Shown piece by piece: positions 31,424-40,963 of a DNA stretch of 64,000 nucleotides; the first letter of the stretch is position 1; each line of letters begins with the position of its first letter. Below the pieces are notes generated by a model. That model did no database searches, was not told where the DNA came from, and saw nothing but the letters and a program-made list of their open reading frames with translations. The stretch comes from Burkholderia anthina. Its GTDB lineage: Bacteria; Pseudomonadota; Gammaproteobacteria; Burkholderiales; Burkholderiaceae. The stretch lies in contig NZ_CM003768.1 in NCBI RefSeq assembly GCF_001547525.1, positions 558,001 through 622,000 on the forward strand, read 5' to 3'. The translations under genes and the position numbers were made by a program.

Positions 31424-32604
31424 GCGCGTTTCCCCTTCGTGAGCAGCGTGTCGACGAGGCCCATGATCCCGCGCGGCAGCAAGAGCGGCACGAGCACGAA
31501 GATCAGGCCGAGAAAGAACAGCCAGTATTCGGCGAAGTACGCGGTGAAGAAACTCTTCGCGCCGTTCACCGCGAACGCGCCGACGATCGGCCCGATCAGC
31601 GTGCCGCGCCCGCCGACCGCGACCCAGATCGCCATTTCGATCGAGTTGCCGGGCGACATCTCGCCGGGATTGATGATGCCGACCTGCGGCACGTACAAGG
31701 CGCCTGCGATGCCGCACAGCACGGCCGACAGCGTCCACACGAACAGCTTGTACGCGAGCGGGCTGTAGCCGAGGAACATCAGCCGCGTCTCGCCGTCGCG
31801 CACCGCGGTCACCACGCGCCCGAGCTTGCTCGTGACGACCGCGCGCGCGACGATGAACGCGAGCACGAGCGTCGCGAAGGTCAGCAGCAACAGCACGGTG
31901 CGCGTGCCCGGCGACGTGATCGCGAAGCCGGCGATGCGCTTGAAGTCGGTGAAGCCGTTGTTGCCGCCGAAGCCCGTCTCGTTGCGAAAGAACAGCAGCA
32001 TCGCGGCGAACGTCAGCGCCTGCGTGATGATCGACAGGTACACGCCTTTCACGCGCGAGCGGAACGTGAAGAAGCCGAACACCCATGCGAGCACGGCCGG
32101 CACGAGCACGACCAGCGCGAGCGCCCACACCAGATGCTGCGTGCCGCTCCAGTACCACGGCAACTGATGCCAGTCGAGAAACACCATGAAGTCGGGCAGG
32201 TCGCTGCCGTACTTGCCGTCGCGGCCGATCTCGCGCATCAGGTACATGCCGATCGCATAGCCGCCCAGCGCGAAGAACAATCCATGGCCGAGGCTCAGGA
32301 TGCCGCAGTAGCCCCATACGAGATCGAGCGCGAGCGCGGCGATCGCGTAGCACATCAGCTTGCCGGCGAGCGTCATCGCGTACGCGGACAGGTGGAATGC
32401 GCTGGCTTCCGGCGCGACGAGCGCGGCGAGCGGGACGCCGATGCCGATCGCCACGCACAGCGCGACGAGCGCGAGCCATGCGCGGCGCGACAGCAGCGCG
32501 GGGCGGGGCGGCAGGCCGAGCGCGAAGCCGTCCGCGCGCGTGCCGGCGGCGGGCTTCGGCGTATCGGCGACCGGGTTCGATATCGAATCGGTGAATGAAG
32601 TCAC
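31420..32604 (-). CDS. urtC: urea ABC transporter permease UrtC
   Basis: This 394-residue LivM-type permease has about ten membrane helices. LVWGYCGILSLGHGLFFALG (about residue 95) is the LivM/UrtC fingerprint. The conserved cytoplasmic loop RAVVTSKLGRVVTAVRDGE contacts the ATPases. It follows urtB by one base and overlaps urtD by four, so the permease and ATPase genes are tightly coupled. Confidence 0.95.
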   Translation of the reverse strand: MTSFTDSISNPVADTPKPAAGTRADGFALGLPPRPALLSRRAWLALVALCVAIGIGVPLAALVAPEASAFHLSAYAMTLAGKLMCYAIAALALDLVWGYCGILSLGHGLFFALGGYAIGMYLMREIGRDGKYGSDLPDFMVFLDWHQLPWYWSGTQHLVWALALVVLVPAVLAWVFGFFTFRSRVKGVYLSIITQALTFAAMLLFFRNETGFGGNNGFTDFKRIAGFAITSPGTRTVLLLLTFATLVLAFIVARAVVTSKLGRVVTAVRDGETRLMFLGYSPLAYKLFVWTLSAVLCGIAGALYVPQVGIINPGEMSPGNSIEMAIWVAVGGRGTLIGPIVGAFAVNGAKSFFTAYFAEYWLFFLGLIFVLVPLLLPRGIMGLVDTLLTKGKRA

Positions 32605-32605
32605 G

Positions 32606-34225
32606 TCAAGCCTCCGCGCTGCGGCCCTTCGGGGCGAACATGCCCTGCGGGCGTTTCTGGATGAACAGCACGATCATCACGAGCACCGCGATCTTCGCGA
32701 GCACGGCGCCCCAGAACGGCTCGATGGCCTTGCTGACGAGGCCGAGCCCGAAGCCGCCGAGCACGGTGCCGGCGATCTGGCCGACGCCGCCGAGCACGAC
32801 CGCCATGAACGAATCGATGATGTAGTTCTGGCCGAGATCGGGGCCCACGTTGCCGATCTGCGACAGCGCGCAGCCGCCGAGGCCCGCGATGCCCGCGCCG
32901 AACGCGAACGCATACGCGTCGACGCGTGCGGTCTTCACGCCGACGCAGGCGGCCATCCGCCGGTTCTGCGTGACCGCGCGCACGAACAGGCCGAGCCGCG
33001 TCTTCGTCAGCACGGCCCACGCGACGAACACCACCGCGAGCGCGAACGCGAGGATCGCGAGCCGGTTGAACGGCAGGATCAGGTTCTGCATCACGGTCAC
33101 GCCACCGCTCATCCACGACGGGTTCACGACCTGGACGTTCTGCGCGCCGAACAGCATGCGTGTCGCCTGGATCAGGATCAGGCTCACGCCGAACGTCGCG
33201 AGCAGCGTCTCGAGCGGGCGGCCGTACAGATGCCGCAGCACCAGCCGTTCGAGCACGATGCCGACGAGCGCGGCCGCCGCGAACGACACCGGCACGGCGA
33301 CGAGCGGATACCAGTCGAATGCGCCGGGCGCGTAGCGCTGGATCAGCGTCTGCACGACATAGGTTGCGTACGCACCGATCATCAGGAATTCGCCGTGCGC
33401 CATGTTGATCACGCCGATCAGCCCGTACGTGATCGCGAGGCCGAGCGCGGCGAGCAGCAGCACGCTGCCGAGCGACAGGCCGGCGAACAGCGTGCCGACA
33501 ATTTCGCCGCGGCGCTGCAGCGCGTGCAACGTATCGAGCCCTTGCCGCGCGGCCTCGCGCACGCGCGCGTCGGGTTCCGCGTAGCTGCCGTCCGCGTTCC
33601 TCGCGACGAGCGGGCGCAGTTGTTCGATCATGTCGAGATCCTGGCGCGCGGCCACCACCTGCACGGCTTCGAGGCGCTTCGCCGGATCGGCGTCGTGCAG
33701 CGCGGCGATCGCCCACAGTGCGTCGAGGCGCCGTTTCAATGCCGGATCGGTTTCCTTCGCGCGGGCGCGGTCGATCATCGGCTTGAGCGCCGGGTCGGGC
33801 GACTTCAGCAGCGCGTCGATCGCATCACGCCGCGCGGCGACGTCGGGCGACGCGAGCGCGAGGCCCGACAGCGCGCCGGCGATCTTCGTGCGCAGCAGGT
33901 TGTTCAGCATCACCGGCTGCGCGTCGCCGGCCGGCGTCGCGGCCTGCGTGAGCGCGTCGTGCGCGGTGTCGCCGGACTGGATCAGCAGCCGGCCGTCGCC
34001 GGTCGCGAGCGCATCGCCGCTCGACAGCGCGTTGAGAATCGCCACCGCGCGCGGATCGGTATCGGTGGCGAGCCGCTCGATCGCGGCCGTCTTCGCGTCG
34101 AAGTCGTCGCCGGCGAGCGCGGCGGTGTCGGCCGCCGTCAGCGCGAACGCGGCGTGCGGCAGCAGGCCCGCGAGGGCGGCGCATGCCGCGATCGCGCGGG
34201 CGGCTCGGCGAAAGCGTGTAGGCAT
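32606..34225 (-). CDS. urtB: urea ABC transporter permease UrtB
   Basis: This 539-residue protein starts MPTRFRRAARAIAACAALAG with a cleavable signal (AHAAFA-like end). It carries a soluble domain of roughly 210 residues with helical repeat character (DPRAVAILNALSSGDA). A LivH-type permease of about eight helices follows, with GLIGVINMAHGEFLMIGAY. The extra N-terminal domain distinguishes UrtB from LivH. The later of two possible starts is chosen since it begins the signal peptide and has CAGGAC upstream. Confidence 0.94.
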   Translation of the reverse strand: MPTRFRRAARAIAACAALAGLLPHAAFALTAADTAALAGDDFDAKTAAIERLATDTDPRAVAILNALSSGDALATGDGRLLIQSGDTAHDALTQAATPAGDAQPVMLNNLLRTKIAGALSGLALASPDVAARRDAIDALLKSPDPALKPMIDRARAKETDPALKRRLDALWAIAALHDADPAKRLEAVQVVAARQDLDMIEQLRPLVARNADGSYAEPDARVREAARQGLDTLHALQRRGEIVGTLFAGLSLGSVLLLAALGLAITYGLIGVINMAHGEFLMIGAYATYVVQTLIQRYAPGAFDWYPLVAVPVSFAAAALVGIVLERLVLRHLYGRPLETLLATFGVSLILIQATRMLFGAQNVQVVNPSWMSGGVTVMQNLILPFNRLAILAFALAVVFVAWAVLTKTRLGLFVRAVTQNRRMAACVGVKTARVDAYAFAFGAGIAGLGGCALSQIGNVGPDLGQNYIIDSFMAVVLGGVGQIAGTVLGGFGLGLVSKAIEPFWGAVLAKIAVLVMIVLFIQKRPQGMFAPKGRSAEA

Positions 34226-34325
34226 CGGGAAGTCCTGTCGGGCGAGGGGAATCGGAGCGGCGCTGCGCCGGCGCGCGCGGTTCGTCACGGCAAGCGCGGC
34301 CGGCGCATCGACGGCGGGCGGGCGA

Positions 34326-34358
34326 GCGGCACGTCGCGCGCAAGGCGCGACGTGCCGC
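34326..34358 (-). promoter_or_regulatory. perfect 14-bp hairpin between urtA and urtB
   Basis: GCGGCACGTCGCGC pairs exactly with GCGCGACGTGCCGC around a five-base loop, directly after the urtA stop. There is no T-run, so it is more likely an mRNA-stabilising or partial-attenuation hairpin than a full terminator. Such elements raise binding-protein levels above those of the membrane subunits in many ABC importer operons. Confidence 0.6.
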
Positions 34359-34364
34359 CCGACG

Positions 34365-35672
34365 TCACGCGAGCGCCGCGCGCTGCCGGCGCAGGAACGC
34401 CGGAATCGAGCTGACGACGTCCGGCTTGTTCTGGTTACCCGCGATGAACGGGCTCCACGGCTGCGCGCGCACGGCCGTCTTCGTCTTCCACACGACGTTG
34501 AACTGCCCGTCGCCGCGGATCTCGCCGATCATCACCGGCTTGTGCAGGTGGTGGTTGCCGTCCATCGCGAGCGTGAAGCCCGACGGCGCGGCGACCGTCT
34601 GACCGATCATCGCGACGCGCACCTTGTCGACGTCGGTGCTCTTCGCCTTCTCGACGGCCTGCTTCCACATGTGGATGCCGACGTAGGTCGCTTCCATCGG
34701 ATCGTTGGTTACCCGCTTCGCGCCGCCCGGCAGGTTGTTCGCCTTCACCCACGCGGCGAACTGGTCCTTGAACTTCGTGTTGGTCGGGTTCTTCACCGAC
34801 ATGAAGTAGTTCCACGCGGCGAGGTGGCCGACGAGCGGCTTCGTGTCGATCCCGCGCAGCTCCTCCTCGCCGACCGAGAATGCGACGACCGGCACGTCGG
34901 TCGCCTTGATCCCCTGGTTGCCCAGTTCCTTGTAGAACGGCACGTTGGAATCGCCGTTGATCGTCGAGACCACGGTCGTCTTGCCGCCCTGCGAGAAGGT
35001 CTTGATGTTCGCGACGATGGTCTGGTAATCGCTGTGGCCGAACGGCGTGTAGACCTCCTGAATGTCGGCGTCCTTCACGCCTTTCGATTTCAGGAACGCG
35101 CGCAGGATCTTGTTGGTCGTGCGCGGATACACGTAGTCGGTGCCGAGCAGGAAGAAGCGCTTCGCGCCGCCGCCTTCCGCGCTCATCAGGTACTCGACGG
35201 CCGGAATGGCCTGCTGGTTCGGCGCGGCGCCCGTGTAGAACACGTTGCGCGACATTTCCTCGCCTTCATACTGCACCGGGTAGTAGAGCAGCCCGTTCAA
35301 CTCTTCGAATACCGGCAGCACGGATTTGCGGGACACCGACGTCCAGCAGCCGAACACGCACGCGACCTTGTCCTGCGTCAGCAGCTGGCGCGCCTTCTCG
35401 GCGAACAGCGGCCAGTTCGACGCGGGATCGACCACCACCGGTTCGAGCTTGCGGCCCAGCACGCCGCCGCTCTTGTTGATGTCGGCGATCGTCATCAGCG
35501 CGGTGTCCTTCAGCGACGTCTCCGAGATCGCCATCGTGCCCGACAGCGAATGCAGGATGCCGACCTTGATCGGGCCGGTGCCCGCGTCGGCTGCGTGCGC
35601 GAATGGGCTCTTGCCCGCCAGCGCGAGCGCGCCGGCCATCGAACCGAACTTCAACAGACTGCGACGTTTCAT
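34365..35672 (-). CDS. urtA: urea ABC transporter substrate-binding protein UrtA
   Basis: This 435-residue periplasmic binding protein starts MKRRSLLKFGSMAGALALAG. It has a twin-Arg RRSLLK pattern followed by a hydrophobic core and an AHAAD cleavage site, so export by Tat is possible. IKVGILHSLSGTMAISE begins the mature domain. GCWTSVSRKSVLPVFEE and GEEMSRNVFYTGAAPNQQA are UrtA (FmdD/UrtA) signatures. It is the first gene of the operon, about 50 bases downstream of a probable sigma-54 start site. Confidence 0.96.
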   Translation of the reverse strand: MKRRSLLKFGSMAGALALAGKSPFAHAADAGTGPIKVGILHSLSGTMAISETSLKDTALMTIADINKSGGVLGRKLEPVVVDPASNWPLFAEKARQLLTQDKVACVFGCWTSVSRKSVLPVFEELNGLLYYPVQYEGEEMSRNVFYTGAAPNQQAIPAVEYLMSAEGGGAKRFFLLGTDYVYPRTTNKILRAFLKSKGVKDADIQEVYTPFGHSDYQTIVANIKTFSQGGKTTVVSTINGDSNVPFYKELGNQGIKATDVPVVAFSVGEEELRGIDTKPLVGHLAAWNYFMSVKNPTNTKFKDQFAAWVKANNLPGGAKRVTNDPMEATYVGIHMWKQAVEKAKSTDVDKVRVAMIGQTVAAPSGFTLAMDGNHHLHKPVMIGEIRGDGQFNVVWKTKTAVRAQPWSPFIAGNQNKPDVVSSIPAFLRRQRAALA

Positions 35673-35732
35673 CGAGATCCCCTTTGTCGTGTTGGATGCG
35701 CGTGCGCCGTGGCGGCGCCGGCCATCGTGTAA

Positions 35733-35748
35733 CGCAAGGCATGTGCCA
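35733..35748 (-). promoter_or_regulatory. sigma-54 (-24/-12) promoter for urtA
   Basis: On the minus strand the sequence reads TGGCACATGCCTTGCG, matching the RpoN consensus TGGCAC-N5-TTGC. Predicted transcription start lies near 35722, about 50 bases before the urtA ATG. Farther upstream, TGCACC half-sites resembling NtrC enhancers are seen at 35844-35849 and, as TGCACCATTTG, at 35862-35872. This implies nitrogen-limitation control of urea uptake. Confidence 0.65.
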
Positions 35749-35925
35749 GTCGCGCCGATGCACGCCCGGCGTGCCTGTGCGGGCCATGGGCGGGCATCGA
35801 CGCGGTGCGGATGACGCGTCGTGCAGCATGCGCGGTCCGTTGCGGTGCAGGCGCGCGGGCGCAAATGGTGCACGAAGGTGTCGCGGCGTCGCGGCGCGGG
35901 GAAATGTCGGAACGGAAGGGGAATG

Positions 35926-35954
35926 AGAAACGGGCGCGCGGTGCGCGCCCGTTC
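35926..35954 (-). terminator. hairpin downstream of the rhodanese gene
   Basis: AACGGGCGCGC and GCGCGCCCGTT form a long stem, followed on the minus strand by TTCTC. It lies about 75 bases after the rhodanese stop and could end that transcript before the urt promoter region. The T-run is short. The rest of 35673-36026 carries the urtA regulatory sites and no gene. Confidence 0.45.
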
Positions 35955-36026
35955 GGCGGATCGGTGCGGCCGGCGGCAGGGTGCCGGGCGGCGCGGCGGC
36001 GCGCGATGCGCGGCCGGAAGGATCGG

Positions 36027-36350
36027 TCAGTAGCGCGGCACGGACGGGTCGACGTCGCGCGACCACGCGTCGATTCCGCCTTGCAGGTTGTACAGCTTCG
36101 TGAAGCCGCGCGATTCGAGGAACATCGCGACCTGCGCGCTGCGCATCCCGTGATGGCACACGCAGACGATTTCCGCTTCGTCGTCGAGCTCCTCGCTGCG
36201 CACGGGAATCTGCTGCATCGGAATCGACACGCTGCCGGCGATCTGCGCGGTCGCGATTTCCCACGGCTCGCGCACGTCGAGAACGACCGGCGCGGGGCGC
36301 GCCGTGTCGCCGAGCCATTCCGCGAGCATCGCGGGCGTCAGGATCTGCAT
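36027..36350 (-). CDS. rhodanese-domain sulfurtransferase
   Basis: This 107-residue single-domain protein has VVLDVREPWEIATAQIAGS at residues 22-40 and the active-site loop C65-HHGM-R70 in CHHGMRSAQ, then LYNLQGGIDAW. It can carry a persulfide on Cys65. The physiological acceptor is unknown. It resembles GlpE/PspE-sized rhodaneses. The stop of the PIMT-like gene lies 14 bases upstream, so they are probably co-transcribed. Confidence 0.88.
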   Translation of the reverse strand: MQILTPAMLAEWLGDTARPAPVVLDVREPWEIATAQIAGSVSIPMQQIPVRSEELDDEAEIVCVCHHGMRSAQVAMFLESRGFTKLYNLQGGIDAWSRDVDPSVPRY

Positions 36351-36364
36351 GGAGGCTCCGCCGC

Positions 36365-37021
36365 TCAGAACTTGAAGCGCGACGGCTCGATCGCGTTGAC
36401 GAGGTGGTCGATGTAGGTTTCGAACACGTCGGCGACGCGGTACTGCTTGTCGTCGATGCGCGTGATGATCTGCGCCTTCATCACCGGACGGCCGCCGACG
36501 AACGCCGACAGGCGGCCGCCGATCTTCAGCTGTTCGAGCATGTCCTGCGGCACGACCGGCAGGCCGCCCGCGACGCAGATCACGTCGTACGGCGCCTTCG
36601 CGGCCCAGCCGCGCGAACCGTCGCCGAGCACCACTTCGGCGTTGGTCACGCCGTCGTTGCGCAGGTTGTCCGCCGCGAACTTCGCGATCGCCGGATCGAT
36701 CTCGACGGCCGTCACGTGCTGCGCGCGATGCGCGAACAGCGCGGCCAGGTAACCCGAGCCCGCGCCGATCACGAGCACGTTCTCGTGCTTCTTGACCGCC
36801 AGCTCCTGCAGCACGCGTGCTTCGACGCGCGGGAACAGCATCTTGCTGGCGCCGCCCGGCAGCGGCAGTTCGAGATCGGCGAACGCGAGATCGCGGTATT
36901 GGGCCGGAACGTAGTTCTCACGCTTGACGATCGACAGCAGGCCCAGGACATCCAGATCCAGCACGTCCCACGGACGGATCTGCTGTTCGATCATGTTGAA
37001 ACGCGCGTTTTCGATATTCAT
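36365..37021 (-). CDS. protein-L-isoaspartate O-methyltransferase-like protein
   Basis: This 218-residue SAM-dependent methyltransferase has motif I at residues 82-92 (VLVIGAGSGYL), motif post-I VTAVEIDP and ICVAGGLPVVPQDMLEQLK. It falls in the PCMT family by layout, and related Burkholderia proteins are annotated so. The substrate loop differs from classical Pcm (PGGASKMLFPRVEARVLQ in place of the usual SAPHM-type segment), so repair of isoaspartate is not certain. It leads a short operon with the rhodanese gene. Confidence 0.78.
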   Translation of the reverse strand: MNIENARFNMIEQQIRPWDVLDLDVLGLLSIVKRENYVPAQYRDLAFADLELPLPGGASKMLFPRVEARVLQELAVKKHENVLVIGAGSGYLAALFAHRAQHVTAVEIDPAIAKFAADNLRNDGVTNAEVVLGDGSRGWAAKAPYDVICVAGGLPVVPQDMLEQLKIGGRLSAFVGGRPVMKAQIITRIDDKQYRVADVFETYIDHLVNAIEPSRFKF

Positions 37022-37125
37022 GGTGTGGTCACGCAGCCTGGTCGGCCATCAGCGGGGATAGAGAAACTTCGTGATTGTACCAAACGGCGCGGCCGGGAAG
37101 CCTTCAGGCGGCCTGCAACAGACCT

Positions 37126-37383
37126 TTACCCCTTGCTCTTCTTGATCTGCGCCTCGAATGCGAGGTCGAGCTTGCTCGCCTTGCGCGGCTTTTGGGGGCC
37201 CAATGCGTCGACGAACTTGACGAAGTCGTCGAGCGGCAGCGGCTCGCAGCGCTTTTCGGCGGTGCCGCCCGAGCGGTCGACGAGATAGAACAGGCCGCCC
37301 GCCATCGCGACGGCCGCGAATTGCGGGTTGCCGGAGCGGGTTTTCAGGCGTTCGACCGCGTGGGTCGCTTTGGTGGTGCGCAT
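37126..37383 (-). CDS. small conserved hypothetical protein
   Basis: This 85-residue basic protein starts [20 protein letters not shown], has a central hydrophobic stretch [20 protein letters not shown] and ends in a Lys-rich tail. The downstream of two Met codons was taken as start. The earlier one adds 11 residues without obvious structure. No known domain was recognised. It lies between the PIMT-like gene and hemN on the same strand with its own gaps, so it is probably monocistronic. Confidence 0.6.
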   Translation of the reverse strand: MRTTKATHAVERLKTRSGNPQFAAVAMAGGLFYLVDRSGGTAEKRCEPLPLDDFVKFVDALGPQKPRKASKLDLAFEAQIKKSKG

Positions 37384-37421
37384 CTTGAGGGCTGGCGAAG
37401 CGGGTGTAAGCCTCACACTCT

Positions 37422-37449
37422 ATCAAACCGGCCGCTCGCGTGCGGCCGG
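37422..37449 (-). terminator. terminator downstream of hemN
   Basis: An eight-base perfect stem (CCGGCCGC/GCGGCCGG, loop of six) is followed on the minus strand by TTTGATAG. It lies about 30 bases after the hemN stop. Confidence 0.55.
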
Positions 37450-37477
37450 CGCCCGCCCGCGGCCCGCGCGAACGGCC

Positions 37478-38869
37478 CTAAACCGTGCGCGAGTAGCGCT
37501 GCCGCGGCGTCTGGCCGAGATACGCGTCGAACGCCATCGCGATGTTGCGCACGACCATCCGGCCGGCCGGGTGGATCGTCAGCCGGTCGCTCGCGATCGT
37601 CAGCAGCCCGTCGCGCTCGAACGGGCGCAGCGCGTCGAGCTCGCGCGCGAAATGATCGGCGAAGCGGATGCCGTGCGCGGCCTCGACATGCGAGAACGGC
37701 AGTTCGAGATTGCACATCAGCTGCGTGATCACGTCCCGGCGCAGCCGGTCGTCGGGCGTGAGCCGTACGCCGCGCGCGATCGGCAGCCGGCCCGCGTCGA
37801 GCGCGGCGCCGTACGCGGGCAGATCCTTCGCGTTCTGCGCGTACACGTCGCCGACCTTGCCGATCGACGACACGCCGAAGCCGATCAGGTCGGTATCCGC
37901 GCGCGTGCTGTAGCCCTGGAAATTGCGTTGCAGCGTGCCGTTGCGCTGCGCGCGCACCAGTTCGTCGGACGGCCGCGCGAAGTGGTCCATCCCGATGTAC
38001 ACGTAGCCGGCCGACGTCAGCATGTCGATCGCGAGGCCGAGCAGCGCGATGCGCGTCTCCGGCGGCGGCAGCGTTGCATCGTCGATCTGCCGCTGCATCT
38101 TGAACAGGTGCGGCATGTGCGCGTAGCCGAACACCGACAGGCGATCGGGCGCGAGCTCGATGATCGTCTCCAGCGTGCGTGCGAACACCGCGACCGTCTG
38201 GTGCGGCAGCCCGTAGATCAGGTCCACGCTCACCGAATGGAAGCCCGTCGCCCGCGCGGCGGCGAGCAGGTCGGCCGTCATCGCGCGCGGCTGGACGCGG
38301 TTGATCGCCTGCTGCACGGCCGGGTCGAAATCCTGCACGCCGAGGCTCAGCCGATTGAAGCCGATCGTGCGCAGGTGGACGAGCGTCGCCGGCGTGACCG
38401 TGCGCGGATCGATCTCGATCGAGAACTCGGCGTCGGCGTCCGGCGCGAGCGCGAAATGCTCGCGCGTGGCGGCCATCAGCTCGGCCGTTTCGTCGTCGGA
38501 CAGGAAGGTCGGCGTACCGCCGCCCCAGTGCAGCTGCGTGACGGGGCGGGACGGATCGAACAGCGCGGCCTGCAACGCCATTTCGCGCTTGAGCTGGTCG
38601 AGATACGGGCGCGCGCGGCGGCGGTTGTTGGTCGCGATCTTGTTGCAGCCGCAGTAGAAGCACGCGGTGTTGCAGAACGGGATGTGGAAGTACAGCGACA
38701 GGTCGCTCGACGACGCGCCGGGGTCGCCCGCCGCGCGCACGTAGTCGGCCGGATCGAAGTCGTCGCGGAATTGCAGCACGGTGGGGTACGACGTATAGCG
38801 CGGCCCGTTCGCGCCGTATTTCGTGAGCAAATCGGGACGGAACATCGTGTCGGCAGAACCAGAATGCAT
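37478..38869 (-). CDS. hemN: oxygen-independent coproporphyrinogen III dehydrogenase
   Basis: This 463-residue radical-SAM enzyme converts coproporphyrinogen III to protoporphyrinogen IX without oxygen. The iron-sulfur motif [10 protein letters not shown] lies near residue 60, and [11 protein letters not shown] and [10 protein letters not shown] are conserved HemN segments. The N-terminus has [15 protein letters not shown], specific for true HemN rather than HemW. The start [15 protein letters not shown] was chosen because upstream codons are non-family. No clear FNR box was seen in the gap upstream. Confidence 0.95.
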   Translation of the reverse strand: MHSGSADTMFRPDLLTKYGANGPRYTSYPTVLQFRDDFDPADYVRAAGDPGASSSDLSLYFHIPFCNTACFYCGCNKIATNNRRRARPYLDQLKREMALQAALFDPSRPVTQLHWGGGTPTFLSDDETAELMAATREHFALAPDADAEFSIEIDPRTVTPATLVHLRTIGFNRLSLGVQDFDPAVQQAINRVQPRAMTADLLAAARATGFHSVSVDLIYGLPHQTVAVFARTLETIIELAPDRLSVFGYAHMPHLFKMQRQIDDATLPPPETRIALLGLAIDMLTSAGYVYIGMDHFARPSDELVRAQRNGTLQRNFQGYSTRADTDLIGFGVSSIGKVGDVYAQNAKDLPAYGAALDAGRLPIARGVRLTPDDRLRRDVITQLMCNLELPFSHVEAAHGIRFADHFARELDALRPFERDGLLTIASDRLTIHPAGRMVVRNIAMAFDAYLGQTPRQRYSRTV

Positions 38870-39043
38870 GACGGTCTCGCGCTTTTTAGATGCTTTCGAG
38901 TATATGAACGCGCGCGCGGCCTGCATTGTGTAATAACGTCGCAGCCGGCGATGGCACAATGCGGGGTGGGGCTGCCGGATACCGCGTCCGGTTGCCGCAC
39001 CGTTTTTCGTTGTTCGTTTTTCGTTGTTCGTCGAGAGAGCCGA
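38870..39043. repeat. divergent intergenic region with a 14-bp tandem duplication
   Basis: Between hemN and the cysteine-cluster gene the unit CGTTTTTCGTTGTT occurs twice head to tail at 39001-39028. It sits immediately upstream of the cysteine-cluster gene's ribosome-binding site. The rest of the gap is low in recognisable signals. Confidence 0.6.
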
Positions 39044-39373
39044 GTGTCCGTCGAAATGCCTGTCCGCCCGGCACCCGCCGAAGTCCCGCCGCCGCACGCG
39101 TGCCGCGAGGGCTGCGGCGCGTGCTGCATCGCGCCGTCGATTTCCAGCCCGATTCCGGGCATGCCCGACGGCAAGCCGGCCGGCGTGCGCTGCGTGCAGC
39201 TCGGCGACGACCTGCGCTGCATGATCTTCGGCCGGCCCGAGCGCCCCGCGTGCTGCTCCGGGCTGCAGCCGTCCGCCGACATGTGCGGCGCGTCGCGCGA
39301 CGACGCGCTCGCGTGGCTTACGCGCCTCGAGGCCGCGACGCGGCCGGCGCATCCAGGAGAGAGTTCAGCATGA
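39044..39373 (+). CDS. YkgJ-family cysteine-cluster protein
   Basis: This 109-residue protein has the Cys array CREGCGACC near residue 20 followed by [19 protein letters not shown], then [19 protein letters not shown] and [13 protein letters not shown]. These are the marks of the Fe/Zn-binding YkgJ (UPF0153) family, whose biochemical role is unclear. A GTG preceded by GAGAGAG is preferred; an ATG four codons later is possible. Its stop overlaps the next gene's ATG (ATGA), suggesting co-translation with the lipoprotein. Confidence 0.85.
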   Translation: MSVEMPVRPAPAEVPPPHACREGCGACCIAPSISSPIPGMPDGKPAGVRCVQLGDDLRCMIFGRPERPACCSGLQPSADMCGASRDDALAWLTRLEAATRPAHPGESSA

Positions 39374-39960
39374 CCGTCCCTCGCGCGCCCGGCCGGCGCC
39401 GTTTTCTCGCTGCCGCCATCGGCGCCATCGGCGCCATCGGCGTGTGCGTATCGCTTGCCGCGTGCGCGTCGACGTTCCCGTTCATCCCCGATCACTACAC
39501 GTTCTCGCGCGGCGACGTGCAGAAGGCCGTCGCGCGCAAGTTTCCTTACCAGAAGACGGTCGCGCAGGTCGTCGACGTGTCGCTCGCGAACCCGGCCGTC
39601 AACCTGCTGCCCGACCAGAACCGCGTCGCCGTGCAGCTCGACGCGAATTTCGCGAGCCCGTTCCTGCGCGCGCCCGTCAGCGGCAAGTTCACCGTGTCGG
39701 GCCAGCTCGCGTACGACGCGCCGAGCCGCTCGGTGGTGCTGAGAGCGCCGGCCGTCGACAGCCTCGTGCTCGACGGCGACGCGCAGATGTACGCGCAGCA
39801 GGTTGGCGCGGCCGCCGGGCTGCTCGCGACGCAGTTGCTGACCAACTACCCGATCTACACGTTCAAGCCGGAACAATTGCAATTTGCCGGGGTGAACTAC
39901 GAACCCGGTACAATTACGATCCTTACAAACGGCATACGCGTGGCGATCGTCGAAAAGTGA
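39370..39960 (+). CDS. DUF1439 lipoprotein
   Basis: This 196-residue protein has a twin-Arg-like start ([13 protein letters not shown]), a hydrophobic core and a lipobox VSLAAC, so it is likely an outer-membrane or periplasmic lipoprotein. The mature part resembles the YceB/DUF1439 family, with [17 protein letters not shown] and the conserved NYPIYTFKP near the end. The beta-rich fold is related to lipid-binding proteins but function is unknown. It is coupled to the YkgJ-like gene and precedes uppP. Confidence 0.82.
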   Translation: MTVPRAPGRRRFLAAAIGAIGAIGVCVSLAACASTFPFIPDHYTFSRGDVQKAVARKFPYQKTVAQVVDVSLANPAVNLLPDQNRVAVQLDANFASPFLRAPVSGKFTVSGQLAYDAPSRSVVLRAPAVDSLVLDGDAQMYAQQVGAAAGLLATQLLTNYPIYTFKPEQLQFAGVNYEPGTITILTNGIRVAIVEK

Positions 39961-40039
39961 CGACGGGGCGCGCACGGCCGGGCGGGCCGCGCGCGCAAGA
40001 GTGGCCTTTTCTTTCGACCATTTCGGAGTTGGGCCACGG

Positions 40040-40870
40040 ATGGACTGGATCCTGATCTGCAAGGCATTGATCCTCGGCGTCGTCGAGGGGCTGACGGAAT
40101 TCCTGCCGGTGTCGAGTACCGGTCACCTGATCGTCGCGGGCAGCTTCCTGAATTTCAACGATTCGCACGCGAAGACGTTCGACGTCGTGATCCAGTTCGG
40201 CGCGATCCTCGCGGTCTGCTGGGAATACCGGCAGCGGATCGTGTCCGTCGTGTCCGGGCTGCCGAGCCGGCCCGACGCGCGGCGCTTCACGCTGAACGTC
40301 GTGATCGCGACGATTCCCGCGATCGCGCTCGGCCTCCTGTTCGAGAAGAAGATCAAGGCCGTGCTGTTCGCGCCGGTGCCCGTCGCGTTCGCGCTCGTCG
40401 TCGGCGGCGCGATCATCCTGTGGGCCGAGGCGCGGCAGCGCGAACGCGGCCAGCCGCCGCGCGTGATGTCGGTCGATGCGCTGACGCCGCTCGACGCATT
40501 CAAGGTCGGACTCGCGCAGTGCTTCGCGCTGGTGCCCGGCATGTCGCGCTCGGGCTCGACGATCATCGGCGGGATGCTGTTCGGCCTCGACCGCCGCGTG
40601 GCCACCGAGTTCTCGTTCTTTCTCGCGATTCCGATCATCTTCGGCGCGACGCTCTATGAAACCGTGAAGGACTGGCAGGCGTTCACCGTCGATTCGCTCG
40701 GGCTGTTCGCGCTCGGGCTCGTGTCGGCGTTCGTCAGTGCGTTCGTGTGCGTGCGCTGGCTGCTGCGCTACGTCGCGACGCACGATTTCACGGTGTTCGC
40801 GTGGTACCGGATCGCGTTCGGGCTGTTCGTGCTGCTGGTCGGTTACAGCGGCTGGCTGAACTGGTCGTGA
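40040..40870 (+). CDS. uppP: undecaprenyl-diphosphatase
   Basis: This 276-residue polytopic protein recycles undecaprenyl pyrophosphate to the monophosphate used for peptidoglycan and O-antigen. The signatures [18 protein letters not shown] (about residues 12-29) and [18 protein letters not shown] (about 165-182) hold the catalytic Glu, Ser and Arg residues. The start [12 protein letters not shown] gives the usual length and begins the first helix, so the 13 upstream codons are discarded. Confidence 0.96.
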   Translation: MDWILICKALILGVVEGLTEFLPVSSTGHLIVAGSFLNFNDSHAKTFDVVIQFGAILAVCWEYRQRIVSVVSGLPSRPDARRFTLNVVIATIPAIALGLLFEKKIKAVLFAPVPVAFALVVGGAIILWAEARQRERGQPPRVMSVDALTPLDAFKVGLAQCFALVPGMSRSGSTIIGGMLFGLDRRVATEFSFFLAIPIIFGATLYETVKDWQAFTVDSLGLFALGLVSAFVSAFVCVRWLLRYVATHDFTVFAWYRIAFGLFVLLVGYSGWLNWS

Positions 40871-40901
40871 CGCGAACCAGGAGACCAGGACGTTTCCAAT
40901 G

Positions 40902-40940
40902 AAAAAGCCCGACCGGCGCGAGATGCCGGTCGGGCTTTTT
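40902..40940. terminator. bidirectional terminator between uppP and trmB
   Basis: AAAAAGCCCGACCGGC pairs with GCCGGTCGGGCTTTTT, with A- and T-runs on both sides. It serves both converging genes. Confidence 0.88.
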
Positions 40941-40963
40941 CTATTTTGCGCGGGGCGGGGCGT

